DNA from: an uncultured Sinobacteraceae bacterium | Lineage (GTDB): Bacteria; Pseudomonadota; Gammaproteobacteria; Steroidobacterales; Steroidobacteraceae | Assembly (NCBI GenBank): GCA_937902995.1 | Contig: CALEKY010000037.1 | Location: 29,591-93,590 of the forward strand | DNA length: 64,000 bases | Direction of reading: 5' to 3' | Notes under the pieces: model-generated | Databases searched by the model: none | Told to the model about the DNA's origin: nothing | Seen by the model: only the letters and a program-made list of their open reading frames with translations | In this document: positions 43,079 to 52,206 of the stretch, in pieces | How the letters are laid out: every line of letters begins with the position of its first letter | Numbering within the stretch: position 1 is the first letter of the stretch | Position numbers and translations under genes: made by a program

Positions 43079-45349
43079 GTGAGCGCTGTCTCGCGACGCG
43101 AATTCTTACAGCGATCGACGACCGCGCTCGGCGGATTCTTACTCGTGCAACATTGGCCGGCGGCGGCGCAAGTCGCCCCGGCCAATTCTTTTTCCTCCTC
43201 TGCATCGTCCAGTCCCGTCCGGATCGGTGCCTATGTGCGCATCGAGCCCGACGGCAGCATCGTCATCGGCGCACGCGGCTGCGAGATGGGTCAAGGCGTG
43301 AAGACATCGCTGCCGATGCTCATCGCCGAGGAGCTGGACGTTCCTTGGTCGCGCGTGACCGTCGAGCAGTTGCCGCACATCGTTCGCACAGCCCGAGGCG
43401 CCGACCGGCCGGCGTCCGTTTACGGATTTCAAGACGCGTTCGGCAGCTTGAGTATCGTGAGCGCGTGGCGCGAGCTGCGCGAAGTCGGTGCGCGAGCCCG
43501 CTGGATGCTCCTGCAAGCCGCCGCCGAGCTGTGGTCCGTTCCGGTCGACAAGCTGCGCACCGAGAGCGCACGTGTGATTCATCCGGACGGACGCAGCCTC
43601 GACTATGCCGAGCTTGCGACACGCGCGGCTCGTATCGAGCCGCCGACCCAAGCACCGCCGCTCAAAGAATCGAAGGATTTCAAAGTCATCGGCCAGCCGA
43701 CGCGCTCGGTCGACGTCGCAGACATCGTCACCGGCCGTGCCCGCTTCGGTCTCGATGCGCGCCTGCCGGGCTCGGTGGTCGCCGTGCTCGCACGTTGTCC
43801 GTATTTCGAAGGCCGGCTCGCGCGATTGGACGACGCTGCAGCACGCGCGATGCCCGGTGTGCTCGACGTGATCGAGATTCCGGGCATCTCGGCCGATTCG
43901 ACGCTCGATGCGAATCTCGCCGCAGCCGTCGCCGTGATCGCGAAAGACACTTGGACCGCGCTGCGTGCACGTGCGGCGTTGAAGATCGAATGGACGAAAG
44001 GACGCTGGGCCGCCGACAGCAGCGAGGATCTCGAGCGTCGAGCACGCGAGGCTCTCGCATCGTCCGGACAAGTCATCCGCAGCGACGGCGATTTCGACGC
44101 GGCTCGCAAGACGGCCGCGCGCGTCGTGACGGCCGAATACGTTCAACCGTTTCTCGCACACGCGACGCTCGAGCCGCAAAACGCTTGCATCGATTTGCGC
44201 AAGGATCGTGCGCTGCTGATTGCGCCGTTACAGCGGCCCTCGGTCGCTTTGCAATTGATCAGCGCGATGACGGGATTGTCGCCGAGCGCGATCGAAATCC
44301 GCCTGACCCGCTGCGGCGGCGGTTTCGGCCGGCGTGCCGAGAACGATTTCGTCGTCGAAGCCGTACGAGTCGCACAGGCAGTGGGTGCGCCGGTTCAACT
44401 CGTGTGGACGCGCGAGGACGATATCCAATTCGACTTCTATCGCCCCTACGGCATCCATGCGATGTCGGCGCTCATCGATGAGAAGGGCGCAGTCGTCGGC
44501 TGGTCGCATCACGTGGCAGCGACGCCGCTTCGCTGGCGTCGGGCGTATCTCGCCTCGCGTCCCGAATGGCTCGCGTGTGCGGACCCGGACGCCTTTCCTG
44601 CAGGCTCGGTTCCGAACTATCGCTGTGCATTCACGCCGCTCGACTTCGGCTTGGCGCGCGGTTGGTGGCGAGGTCCTTTGCCGACGTTCTGTGCATTTCC
44701 GACGCAGGGATTCGTCGATGAAGTCGCCGCCGCGTGCGGCAAGGATCCATTGGCGCTGCGGCTCGAGCTGCTCGGCGAGCCACGGCTGCTCGATTACCGC
44801 GATCATGGCGGCCCCAAAGTCGATACCGGCAGGCTCGCAGCAGTATTGCGCCGTGCGGCAGATGAGATCGGGTATGGGCGCAAGCTTCCCGAGGGTCACG
44901 GCATCGGCGTTGCGGTGACGTTTGCATTCGGCGGTTACACCGCACATGCCATCGAAGTTGCAGTGAACAGAACCGGCGAGCTTCGCATCGTTCGTTGCGT
45001 GTGCGCGTCCGATCTCGGGCAGATCGTCAATCCGCTCGGCGCCGAAGCGCAGCTCATGGGCGGCACACTCGATGGGATCTCCGCCGCGCTCGGCCAAGAG
45101 ATCACCGTCGCAGATGGCCGCGTGCGCCAGAGCAACTTCCACGACTATCCGTTGCTTCGCATGGCTCAGGCGCCGGCTGTCGAAGTTCATTTGTTGCGCA
45201 CGCAGTTCCCGCCGAGCGGCGCCGGCGAGATGGGCGTGCCGAGCGCCGCACCGGCCCTCGTCAATGCAATCCATGCCGCGACCGGTGTACGGATTCGGCG
45301 TCTGCCGATCGGCAATCAGCTCGCGCGCGCATTTACCGAGAAACAATGA
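43079..45349 (+). CDS. Molybdenum hydroxylase large subunit, isoquinoline 1-oxidoreductase beta-like, Tat-exported
   Basis: 756 residues from GTG. N-terminus VSRREFLQRSTTALGGFLL is a Tat signal ending near AAAQ. Molybdopterin-binding pattern: RGCEMGQGVKTSLPMLIAEE, CGGGFGRRAENDFVVEAV and the catalytic Glu in PPSGAGEMGVPSAAPAL. These are xanthine-oxidase-family, IorB/aldehyde-dehydrogenase-type features. Such subunits need a 2Fe-2S partner (IorA) and often a cytochrome c, but none is encoded nearby. It may hydroxylate an N-heterocycle or oxidise an aldehyde in the periplasm. Confidence 0.9.
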   Translation: MSAVSRREFLQRSTTALGGFLLVQHWPAAAQVAPANSFSSSASSSPVRIGAYVRIEPDGSIVIGARGCEMGQGVKTSLPMLIAEELDVPWSRVTVEQLPHIVRTARGADRPASVYGFQDAFGSLSIVSAWRELREVGARARWMLLQAAAELWSVPVDKLRTESARVIHPDGRSLDYAELATRAARIEPPTQAPPLKESKDFKVIGQPTRSVDVADIVTGRARFGLDARLPGSVVAVLARCPYFEGRLARLDDAAARAMPGVLDVIEIPGISADSTLDANLAAAVAVIAKDTWTALRARAALKIEWTKGRWAADSSEDLERRAREALASSGQVIRSDGDFDAARKTAARVVTAEYVQPFLAHATLEPQNACIDLRKDRALLIAPLQRPSVALQLISAMTGLSPSAIEIRLTRCGGGFGRRAENDFVVEAVRVAQAVGAPVQLVWTREDDIQFDFYRPYGIHAMSALIDEKGAVVGWSHHVAATPLRWRRAYLASRPEWLACADPDAFPAGSVPNYRCAFTPLDFGLARGWWRGPLPTFCAFPTQGFVDEVAAACGKDPLALRLELLGEPRLLDYRDHGGPKVDTGRLAAVLRRAADEIGYGRKLPEGHGIGVAVTFAFGGYTAHAIEVAVNRTGELRIVRCVCASDLGQIVNPLGAEAQLMGGTLDGISAALGQEITVADGRVRQSNFHDYPLLRMAQAPAVEVHLLRTQFPPSGAGEMGVPSAAPALVNAIHAATGVRIRRLPIGNQLARAFTEKQ

Positions 45350-46713
45350 CCTCACATCGCACCATCGCGCTCGCCGATCGCATCGACGGCGGTTCTGTCA
45401 GCGTCTACGCCATGCTCATTGCCGCACTGTGCGGCGCGATCGTGATGATCGAAGGCGTCGATGTCCAATTGATGGCCTTCGTTGCACCGCGCCTCGCGGC
45501 GGATCTCGGCATCGAAGTTGCGAGCCTCGGGGCTGTCTTCAGTGCCGGACTCGTCGGACTGGGTCTCGGCATGGTGGTGCTCGCACCGCTCGCCGACCGA
45601 TACGGACGGCGCCCGCTCCTGCTCTTTTCGTTCGGCGTCGCCGGCGTGTTCACATTGTTGACGGCGTTCGCCAACTCGATCGGCGAGCTCATCGCCTATC
45701 GAATCATCAGCGGCTCAGGCATCGGTGCGACCGTGCCGATCGTGCTGTCGCTCGTCTCGGAGATCGTGCCGAAGCGGGCGCGCGCCACGGTGCTCACGGC
45801 TCTGTCGTGCGCCGCACCGTTCGGTGCGGCCGTCGGCGGTCTGATCGTGGGCGCCGCAATCGAGCAAACCGGCTGGCGTTCGATGTTCATGATCGCCGGC
45901 GCGCTCTCGTTGCTGATTTTCCTCGCCGCGTTCGCCTACGCACCCGAATCGCCGATCTTTCTGGCGCGGCGCGATCGCCGCTCGACTGCGGTCGCACGCC
46001 TATTGAAGCGCATCGATCCCGCTTACGACCCGCAGCCCGACGATGAATTCGTGACTCCGGAGCAGAGCTCGAGCCGCAGCGGTTTCGTGCAGCTCTTCAC
46101 CGAGAAGCGCTTCTTCGGCACGAGCCTGCTTTGGATCATCTTCTTCACGAACTTGCTGCTGCTTCATTTCATCAAGAACTGGATGCCGACGATCTTCAGT
46201 GGCGCCGGACGTCCGCTACAGGAAGCGATTACGGGCGTTTCGCTGTTCAATGCCGGCGGCATTCTCGGCGGGCTCGGACTTGCGTGGCTCGTCGATCGCT
46301 ACGGCGCCACTCGCATCCTCACGGGCGCATTCATCGGATCGGCATTCGTCGCCGCCGGTCTCGGCGCCGTCGTCAGCGGCAGCACGCCGATGCTGCTCGG
46401 CTTTGCATTTGCGAGCGGCGCATTCGTGTACGGCTGTCAGTACTGCATCAATGCGCTCGCCGCGAGCTTCTATCCGGCGCGCATGCGTTCCACGGGTCTC
46501 GGCTGGGCATTGGGTGCCGGACGCGCCGGTGCGATCTCGGGCGCCGCGGTCGGCGGTCTGCTGTTGTCCACCGGCTGGGCGCTACCCGTCGTGTTCGCAG
46601 GCGCAGGCAGCGCTGCGCTGCTAGCCGCCGCGTGCATTCTGATCTTGGCTCGAGCGAATACCGACGCGCCTGATGCAGCACCCGCTGCGCAGCCGGCGAG
46701 TCAAGCTCACTGA
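45346..46713 (+). CDS. MFS transporter, AAHS (aromatic acid:H+ symporter)-like
   Basis: 455 residues with twelve helices. Helix 1 AIVMIEGVDVQLMAFVAPRL and the loop APLADRYGRRPLLL are the PcaK/BenK/MhpT pattern; the central loop carries PESPIFLARRDRR. Its ATG overlaps the hydroxylase stop (ATGA), so translation is coupled and the transporter should carry the substrate or product of that enzyme. Its 3' end overlaps the convergent DUF6285 gene by 7 bp. Confidence 0.92.
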   Translation: MTSHRTIALADRIDGGSVSVYAMLIAALCGAIVMIEGVDVQLMAFVAPRLAADLGIEVASLGAVFSAGLVGLGLGMVVLAPLADRYGRRPLLLFSFGVAGVFTLLTAFANSIGELIAYRIISGSGIGATVPIVLSLVSEIVPKRARATVLTALSCAAPFGAAVGGLIVGAAIEQTGWRSMFMIAGALSLLIFLAAFAYAPESPIFLARRDRRSTAVARLLKRIDPAYDPQPDDEFVTPEQSSSRSGFVQLFTEKRFFGTSLLWIIFFTNLLLLHFIKNWMPTIFSGAGRPLQEAITGVSLFNAGGILGGLGLAWLVDRYGATRILTGAFIGSAFVAAGLGAVVSGSTPMLLGFAFASGAFVYGCQYCINALAASFYPARMRSTGLGWALGAGRAGAISGAAVGGLLLSTGWALPVVFAGAGSAALLAAACILILARANTDAPDAAPAAQPASQAH

Positions 46714-47087
46714 CTTCGCTCGATCGCGCGCCGATACGCCGCGTAGCGCGGGCTGTCGATCGCGAGCTTGTCGAGCGTCGTCCGCCAGAGATGCTCGAAG
46801 AGTTGCGCGTCGTTCCAGTCGAGCTCACCTGCAGCGATGCTATCGCAAAGCGATGCATTGAGCTCTTCGACGCTCCCGCTTCGTCCGAGCAACCGCTCGA
46901 GCCGTTGCCGTTCGGCCTCGGCCGCCTCGCCCGCTTGCGCGAGCTCGCGCTCGAGAATCCTGAGAACGTTCGCCGCTACCCGAGTCTCGTATGCAAGCGC
47001 ACCGCTCAGCTCGGGCTGAACTTTGCCCTCGAGATGCTCGCGTACGGCTCGAATCAGTTCCGCGGCTGTAGGACGGTTCATCGGCAT
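46707..47087 (-). CDS. DUF6285-like small protein
   Basis: 126 residues. TAAELIRAVREHLEGKVQPE, YETRVAANVLRILERELAQA and a C-terminal LWRTTLDKLAIDSPRY helix match proteins named DUF6285, normally encoded next to an ACAD10/11-type phosphotransferase. The first of two close ATG codons is chosen because GAGG lies 8 nt upstream; the second would give an exact ATGA overlap with the phosphotransferase stop. Function unknown, probably an accessory protein of the kinase. Confidence 0.82.
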   Translation of the reverse strand: MPMNRPTAAELIRAVREHLEGKVQPELSGALAYETRVAANVLRILERELAQAGEAAEAERQRLERLLGRSGSVEELNASLCDSIAAGELDWNDAQLFEHLWRTTLDKLAIDSPRYAAYRRAIERSQ

Positions 47088-48097
47088 GCTCGAGTCCTCA
47101 TGAGATTCAGCAAGTCGAGCTCGGTTTCGCAAACGCGCCGTCCGATCGATGCGCGTTCGACGCTGCGCACCTCGCCGTCGATGTACTGAAACGCGAAGTA
47201 CTGACAGATCACGCCCCACTTGAGCGTGCCGAAGACTTCCCAGAAACGCACGGCGGCTTCGTCGACGGGCACACCGTTTTCCCGCTCGTATGCGCGGTAC
47301 AAGTCCTCGCGCGAACCGAATCCGCCGACATGTAGATCGACGACACCGAACCGCCAGGCGTTCATACACAACCAACCGAGATCCGTCATCGGATCGCCGA
47401 GATGCGCAAGCTCCCAATCGAGCACCGCGACGATACCGGTGCTGTCGACCATCAGATTGCCGTTACGGAAATCGCCGTGCACGAGACGCGGCGGGCGCGG
47501 ACGCGGTAAGTGCTCTGCGAGCCAGCGAAACGCCAGCTCGAACACGGGTAGGCGCTCGCCGTAGGCGCGATGTTGAGCCGCTAATTGCGCGAGTGCTGTA
47601 GCAGGCTCGACTGTCGGCAAATCGGCGAAGCGGTTGGGATCGAGCGAGTGGATGCGAGCGAGAATCGTGCCGCATTGCGCGGCCATCACAGTGCGCGCTT
47701 GCGCCAATGCCGGATCGCCGACGATGCGCTTACCGAGTGTCTCGCCGACGAGTCGCTCGCTTATATATCCCTCTCCAAGACCATCTTGCGGGTCGAGAAT
47801 CCAGTGCACGCGCGGTGTCGGTACGCCGAGTTCGGCGGCACGCTGCTGAGTCGCACCTTGCTGCGTCTTGGTCAGTGCGCTGGAGAATCGCTCGCCTGCG
47901 GCAAGCTGCAGAATCATCGGCAGGCGCTCACCGCGGCGGATCAGATCGAATTGCCATGTGCTGGCCGATGCGCCGCCCGATAATGCCTTCAAGCCTTCGA
48001 GGCCGACGGGCTCGCCATAACGCCGCTCAGCACTGATCCTGAGCCGTCGCGCCAGCTCGTCGTGAGTCAATGAGACTGCAGCATCGGAATCGCTCAT
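47078..48097 (-). CDS. Phosphotransferase of the aminoglycoside-phosphotransferase fold (ACAD10/11 N-domain-like)
   Basis: 339 residues. Kinase-like APH fold: LSGGASASTWQFDL (N-lobe), GYISERLVGETLGKRI (hinge), the Brenner motif LVHGDFRNGNLMVD with catalytic Asp and VLDWELAHLGDPMTDLGWL (metal Asp). In ACAD10/11 and bacterial relatives this domain phosphorylates 4-hydroxyacyl-CoAs before beta-oxidation, so a hydroxyacyl-CoA kinase is a reasonable proposal. Paired with DUF6285 and divergent from a racemase gene across a perfect GTCAA-type operator. Confidence 0.9.
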   Translation of the reverse strand: MSDSDAAVSLTHDELARRLRISAERRYGEPVGLEGLKALSGGASASTWQFDLIRRGERLPMILQLAAGERFSSALTKTQQGATQQRAAELGVPTPRVHWILDPQDGLGEGYISERLVGETLGKRIVGDPALAQARTVMAAQCGTILARIHSLDPNRFADLPTVEPATALAQLAAQHRAYGERLPVFELAFRWLAEHLPRPRPPRLVHGDFRNGNLMVDSTGIVAVLDWELAHLGDPMTDLGWLCMNAWRFGVVDLHVGGFGSREDLYRAYERENGVPVDEAAVRFWEVFGTLKWGVICQYFAFQYIDGEVRSVERASIGRRVCETELDLLNLMRTRACR

Positions 48098-48214
48098 GGC
48101 TTGCAGCTGAATGCGCGCCTGGACTGTCGCCCGGAGAGTGCTTTATCAAGTAATCGACGAACGTCGGGCAGTCGGTTTTTCCGACGGGCGACCGTATCGC
48201 GGCCCGGCATAATG

Positions 48215-48229
48215 GTCAAGCGTATTGAC
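48215..48229. promoter_or_regulatory. GTCAA-N5-TTGAC operator, site 4 (perfect)
   Basis: GTCAA-GCGTA-TTGAC lies between the phosphotransferase and racemase genes. A CATAAT -10-like box (48208-48213) abuts it on the plus strand, so a bound dimer would cover the racemase start site. Confidence 0.65.
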
Positions 48230-48284
48230 GATCTACGGTGCGCCGCCTAGTGTCGGCGCGATTCGAATGCAAGACGAGAAAGCA

Positions 48285-49448
48285 ATGCAGCAATCGACAG
48301 GTCCTCTGGCAGGCATCGACGTCGTCGAGATCGCAGGCATCGGTCCCGGACCGTTCGCCGCGATGATGCTCGCCGACATGGGCGCCCGCGTGACGCGCGT
48401 CGACCGACTCACCGGGCCCACCGCGAGCTTCGACATCGACCCGACGCGCGATGCGTTGTCGCGCAATCGCCGCTCGATCGCGGTGGATCTCAAGAGTCCG
48501 GCCGGACGCGAAATCGTGCTGCGATTGTGCAAATCCTCGGCGATTCTCCTCGAGGGATTCCGGCCTGGTGTGATGGAACGCCTCGGACTCGGACCGGACG
48601 TCTGTCTCGAAGCGAATCCCGCCCTCGTGTACGGCCGCGTCACCGGTTGGGGACAGACGGGTCCGCTCGCACAAGCCGCCGGACACGACATCAACTACAT
48701 TGCGCTTTCGGGTGCGCTTCATGCCATGGGCCGTGCGCACGAGCCGCCGGCGCCGCCGCTCAATCTCGTCGGCGATTACGGCGCCGGAGCGATGATGCTG
48801 GTCACGGGCGTGCTCGCTGCGTTGGTGCACGCACGCACGACGGGGCGCGGGCAAGTCGTGGATGCCGCCATTCTCGACGGCACCGCATTGTTCATGACCG
48901 TATTCCTGAGCCTGCGCCAGATGGGTTTTTGGCGCGACGAGCGCGCGTCGAATCTGCTCGACTCGGGCGCGTATTTTTACGATTGCTACAAGACGCGCGA
49001 CGGCAAGTTCTTGTCGGTCGGCTCGCTCGAACCGAAGTTCTTTGCCGAGCTGCTGCGCATCGCCGGTCTCGATCCAGCGAAGTTCACGCAAGCGCCGCAG
49101 GAGCGTTGGCCGGAGCTTCGCGAAGAGCTTGCACGCGTCATCGCGCAACGCGATCTCGCCGAATGGACGGCGATGTTCGAAGGCAGCGATGCGTGCGTGG
49201 CGCCTGTGCTGTCGATGACGGAAGCCGCGCAACATCCGCACAACGTTGCGCGCGAGATTTTCGTTCGCAAGTTCGGTCTGGACCAAGCCGCACCAGCGCC
49301 GCGGTTCAGCGCTACGCCGTCGAGCATCCGCACACCGCCGCCGTCGATCGGCGAGCACACGCACGACGTGCTTGCGGAGCTCGGTTATTCGCAGCAACAG
49401 ATCGATGAGCTGGTCAGCGCAGGCGTGTGTCTTCAGGCTGAAGACTGA
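48285..49448 (+). CDS. Alpha-methylacyl-CoA racemase (AMACR-like)
   Basis: 387 residues. Racemase triad as in the homologue at 8506: His134 in AGHDINYIAL, Asp164 in VGDYGAGAM, Glu249 in GSLEPKFF. The two are paralogues over their whole length (for example LLADMGAEV/MLADMGARV and GFRPGV-x-ERLGLGPDV). An ATG 18 nt upstream is possible, but GAGAA precedes the one chosen. A second racemase argues that 2-methyl-branched acyl-CoAs are central to both blocks. The C-terminal LQAED is encoded by a GGCTGAA repeat. Confidence 0.92.
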   Translation: MQQSTGPLAGIDVVEIAGIGPGPFAAMMLADMGARVTRVDRLTGPTASFDIDPTRDALSRNRRSIAVDLKSPAGREIVLRLCKSSAILLEGFRPGVMERLGLGPDVCLEANPALVYGRVTGWGQTGPLAQAAGHDINYIALSGALHAMGRAHEPPAPPLNLVGDYGAGAMMLVTGVLAALVHARTTGRGQVVDAAILDGTALFMTVFLSLRQMGFWRDERASNLLDSGAYFYDCYKTRDGKFLSVGSLEPKFFAELLRIAGLDPAKFTQAPQERWPELREELARVIAQRDLAEWTAMFEGSDACVAPVLSMTEAAQHPHNVAREIFVRKFGLDQAAPAPRFSATPSSIRTPPPSIGEHTHDVLAELGYSQQQIDELVSAGVCLQAED

Positions 49449-49560
49449 AGGCCGTAGGCTGTGGGCTGTGAAGCCGCCGCGCGGCGGCTTCGCCTATAAG
49501 CTAGTGCGTTCTCCAGCTGTCGCCCGCGGCCCCTCGTTTAATGCCCAGAGCCCAGCGCCC
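49429..49560. repeat. GGCTGAA-tract repeat, copy 5
   Basis: Begins in the racemase gene with the hairpin GTCTTCA-GGC-TGAAGAC (49429-49445), then shortened repeat units, the perfect GC palindrome GAAGCCGCCGC/GCGGCGGCTTC (49470-49491), and ends with GCCCAGAGCCCAGCGCCC. It separates the racemase from the convergent CoA transferase gene. Confidence 0.82.
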
Positions 49561-49591
49561 TTCTTACCCACGCCCCAAGCCCCGCGCCGCG

Positions 49592-50803
49592 CTAAATCAC
49601 TCCCCCGCTCCTCAACTCTTCGTACCGCTCGTCGCTCAAACCGAGCAAGCCGCGATAGACCTCTTCATTGTGTTGGCCGAGCTGCGGACTCGGCGTGCGC
49701 ACGCCGCCGGGGGTAGCGGACAATTTGGGTGCGACGTTTTGCATCCGCAGTCGACCGAAATCGGGATGCTCCACGCTGATGATGGCTTCGCGTGCAGCAA
49801 AGTGAGGATCTGCCAGCATTTCCGGCGCGCGATAGATTTGTCCCGCCGGCACGCCGTGTTTCTCCATCAGATCGAGAATCTCTTTCGCGTCGCGCTCGCG
49901 CGTCCAGTTGGAGATCAGCTCGTCGAGCTGCGCTTGATTCGCGCCGCGCGCTTGATGCGTCGAGTAGGCCGGATCGGTCGCAAGCTCCGGCCTTCCCATC
50001 GCAGCTGCAAAGCGTGAGAACACCGTGTCCTGATTCGCCGCGATGAGCACGTTCAGGCCGTCGCGCGTCGGATAGACATTCGACGGTGCAATGTTCGGCA
50101 AGATGGAGCCCGTTCGCTCGCGGATATACCCGCACTGGTCGTACTCGGCGACGAGCGACTCCATCATGTTGAGCACGGCTTCGTAGATCGCGCAGTCGAT
50201 CACCTGACCGCGCCCCGTGAGCGAACGGTGATGAAGCGCCGCGAGCGCGCCGAGGCAGGCGTGCGTTGCCGCCAACGAATCGCCGATGCTGATGCCCATG
50301 CGCGAAGGCGGCGTCGACGGATCGCCGACGACGTAGCGCAAACCGCCCATCGCTTCGCCGATGGCGCCGAATCCTGCACGCGATGCGTAGGGACCGTACT
50401 GACCGTAACCGGAGACACGAACCATGATGAGCCGCGGATTGATCGCTTCGAGCGCTTCCCAACCGCAGCCCCAGCGCTCCATCGTGCCGGGACGAAAATT
50501 CTCGATGAGGATGTCGGCGTGAGCGACGAGCTCCCGAAGCAGTGCCTGTCCTTCCGGCTTGCGCATGTCGAGCGTGACCGACTTCTTGTTGCGTGCGATG
50601 ACGGGCCACCACACGGGTTTGCCCTGCGCGGTCTTGCGTCCCCACTGGCGCATCGGATCGCCTTGCCCGGGCGGTTCGATCTTGATGACCTCGGCACCCA
50701 TGTCGCCGAGTAGCTGTCCGCAGAAAGGTCCCGCAATGAGCGTGCCGAGCTCCAGTACGCGCACGTCCGACAACGGACCGCGTCCGCCCTGAGTGTGTTG
50801 CAT
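49592..50803 (-). CDS. CaiB/BaiF (family III) CoA transferase
   Basis: 403 residues. PLSDVRVLELGTLIAGPFCG, LLGDMGAEVIKIEPPGQGDP, KSVTLDMRKPEG, ILIENFRPGTMERWG, RVSGYGQYGP and GISIGDSLAATHACLGA with the catalytic-position Asp (175). The triad of racemases is absent. ATG at 50803 has GGAGG 9 nt upstream; an in-frame TTG two codons earlier is too close to it. Alone in its unit, with a perfect GTCAA-type operator 27 bp upstream of the start. Confidence 0.93.
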   Translation of the reverse strand: MQHTQGGRGPLSDVRVLELGTLIAGPFCGQLLGDMGAEVIKIEPPGQGDPMRQWGRKTAQGKPVWWPVIARNKKSVTLDMRKPEGQALLRELVAHADILIENFRPGTMERWGCGWEALEAINPRLIMVRVSGYGQYGPYASRAGFGAIGEAMGGLRYVVGDPSTPPSRMGISIGDSLAATHACLGALAALHHRSLTGRGQVIDCAIYEAVLNMMESLVAEYDQCGYIRERTGSILPNIAPSNVYPTRDGLNVLIAANQDTVFSRFAAAMGRPELATDPAYSTHQARGANQAQLDELISNWTRERDAKEILDLMEKHGVPAGQIYRAPEMLADPHFAAREAIISVEHPDFGRLRMQNVAPKLSATPGGVRTPSPQLGQHNEEVYRGLLGLSDERYEELRSGGVI

Positions 50804-50829
50804 TTTCAAGATCCTCCCAGGGCAATTTT

Positions 50830-50844
50830 GTCAAGTATATTGAC
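50830..50844. promoter_or_regulatory. GTCAA-N5-TTGAC operator, site 5 (perfect) in promoter spacer
   Basis: GTCAA-GTATA-TTGAC upstream of the CoA transferase gene. On the minus strand TTGAAC, 17 nt, CAAAAT reads as a promoter, and the dyad fills its spacer, which fits direct repression. Confidence 0.65.
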
Positions 50845-50901
50845 CATGTTCAAGCCGCCCGCGAACCCGACGACACCGCTGCTCGGGAGGCTCGGAGCCG
50901 C

Positions 50902-52140
50902 TCAAGCATTGAGCTTGATACGCAGCGACTTGGTCGCCTGCACGAAATTTCCCCGCAGGAACACCGGTCCGTGAACGACCTCGAAACGCGGATAGCGGGC
51001 CAGGAGCTCACCTAGAATGACGCGGAGCTGAAGCTGCGCGAGCCGCGAGCCGAGGCAGAAGTGCGGTCCGATGCCGAAGGCAAGATGGCGGTGGGCGTTC
51101 GGACGCTCGATGTCCAATGTGTGAGGATCGGGGAACACTTCCGGATCGTGATTGGCGGCGCCGTAGAGAAGCGCCACTTTCTCGCCTTCGCGCACCAAAG
51201 TGCCGCCGACTTCGACGTCTTTCTTCGCCACACGCGCCATTTGGTACACGGGAGAGAAATGGCGCAGCAGTTCGTTCACGGCATTGGCCATGAGATCCGG
51301 ATTGGCAACCAGCTTGTCGCGTTGTTGCGGAAAACGCGACAACAACCACACCGCTCCGGCCAGCGATGATCGAGTCGTCTCGTTGCCGGCGGCCAGCAAG
51401 TTGGAGAAATAGCTCTTCAACTCCGTGTCGTCGAGCGGCCTGCCGCCGATCTCGGCGTGCACGAGCAGGCTCATGAGATCGTCCGCGGGATTCTTTTTCT
51501 TTCCGGCGACGAGCCACATCGCGTAATCGAACATCGACAGATACGTGCGGCTCGCCTCTTCGGGACCTTTGAAAAGCTCGGGATCGTCCGCGCCGAACAC
51601 CGCGTCGGTCCAAGTGATCACCTTGTCTTCGTCGGCCTCGGGAACGCCCAGAATCGCGCAGACCGTCTTGATGGGCACCGTCGCCGCGATGTCCCTGACG
51701 AACTCGGCTTCGTTACGGCCTTTGATCTTCTCGAACAGATCGTGCACGCGCGCTTTGACGCGCGGTTCGATGTTTCTGATGCCTGCCGGCGTGAAAGCCG
51801 CGCCGACCAATTTTCGATATTGAGCGTGCTCCGGATCGTCCATCGCCAACATGAAGCGGCTCAGGACGCGTCCGATTTCCGGGTCGTAGGAAGCGCGATT
51901 GTCGGTGCTGACTCGAAATCCCTTCGTCGAGGTGAAGTTTTCGCTGTCCGCACCGACCGCGGCGATGTCGGCATGGCGGAGCAACGCCCAAAACGGGTGT
52001 TCCGTCTTCGATCCAGGCTGGCGCATGACCGGCGTGAGGCTGCGGGCCTCGTCATAAAGGTCATGCGGGTGGCCGTTGACGAATGTATCCGGATTCGTCA
52101 GGTCGAGTTTCGGACGTTCTGCGAGGTCGACGGCGCTCAT
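50902..52140 (-). CDS. Cytochrome P450 (CYP125/CYP124-like class)
   Basis: 412 residues. Haem loop FGIGPHFCLGSRLAQLQLR with the axial Cys, I-helix LLAAGNETTRSSLAGAV, ExxR helix NELLRHFSPVYQMARVAKKD and DPEVFPDPHTLDIERPNAHR. The AGNETT I-helix is common in CYP125/142/124-type enzymes, which hydroxylate terminal methyls of sterol or isoprenoid side chains, but the exact family needs alignment. GGGGGAGCTC precedes the ATG; a further-upstream ATG is disfavoured. Ferredoxin and reductase partners are not encoded in the window. A GTCAA-type dyad lies upstream. Confidence 0.94.
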   Translation of the reverse strand: MSAVDLAERPKLDLTNPDTFVNGHPHDLYDEARSLTPVMRQPGSKTEHPFWALLRHADIAAVGADSENFTSTKGFRVSTDNRASYDPEIGRVLSRFMLAMDDPEHAQYRKLVGAAFTPAGIRNIEPRVKARVHDLFEKIKGRNEAEFVRDIAATVPIKTVCAILGVPEADEDKVITWTDAVFGADDPELFKGPEEASRTYLSMFDYAMWLVAGKKKNPADDLMSLLVHAEIGGRPLDDTELKSYFSNLLAAGNETTRSSLAGAVWLLSRFPQQRDKLVANPDLMANAVNELLRHFSPVYQMARVAKKDVEVGGTLVREGEKVALLYGAANHDPEVFPDPHTLDIERPNAHRHLAFGIGPHFCLGSRLAQLQLRVILGELLARYPRFEVVHGPVFLRGNFVQATKSLRIKLNA

Positions 52141-52206
52141 GAGCTCCCCCTGATCCTGAGACCGGTTGCCGTGCAAGGCCGACTGGACCACAAGCCGGCG
52201 CCGTTT

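Noticed and set aside
46700..46714. GTCAA-GCTCA-CTGAC, one mismatch from the 28-52 kb operator
   Set aside because: It is at the convergent 3' ends of an MFS gene and a DUF6285 gene and lies in coding sequence, with no promoter to control; taken as chance.
48143..48158. ATCAAGTAATCGAC upstream of the phosphotransferase gene
   Set aside because: Shares the TCAAGTA half but the second half does not match at the right spacing.
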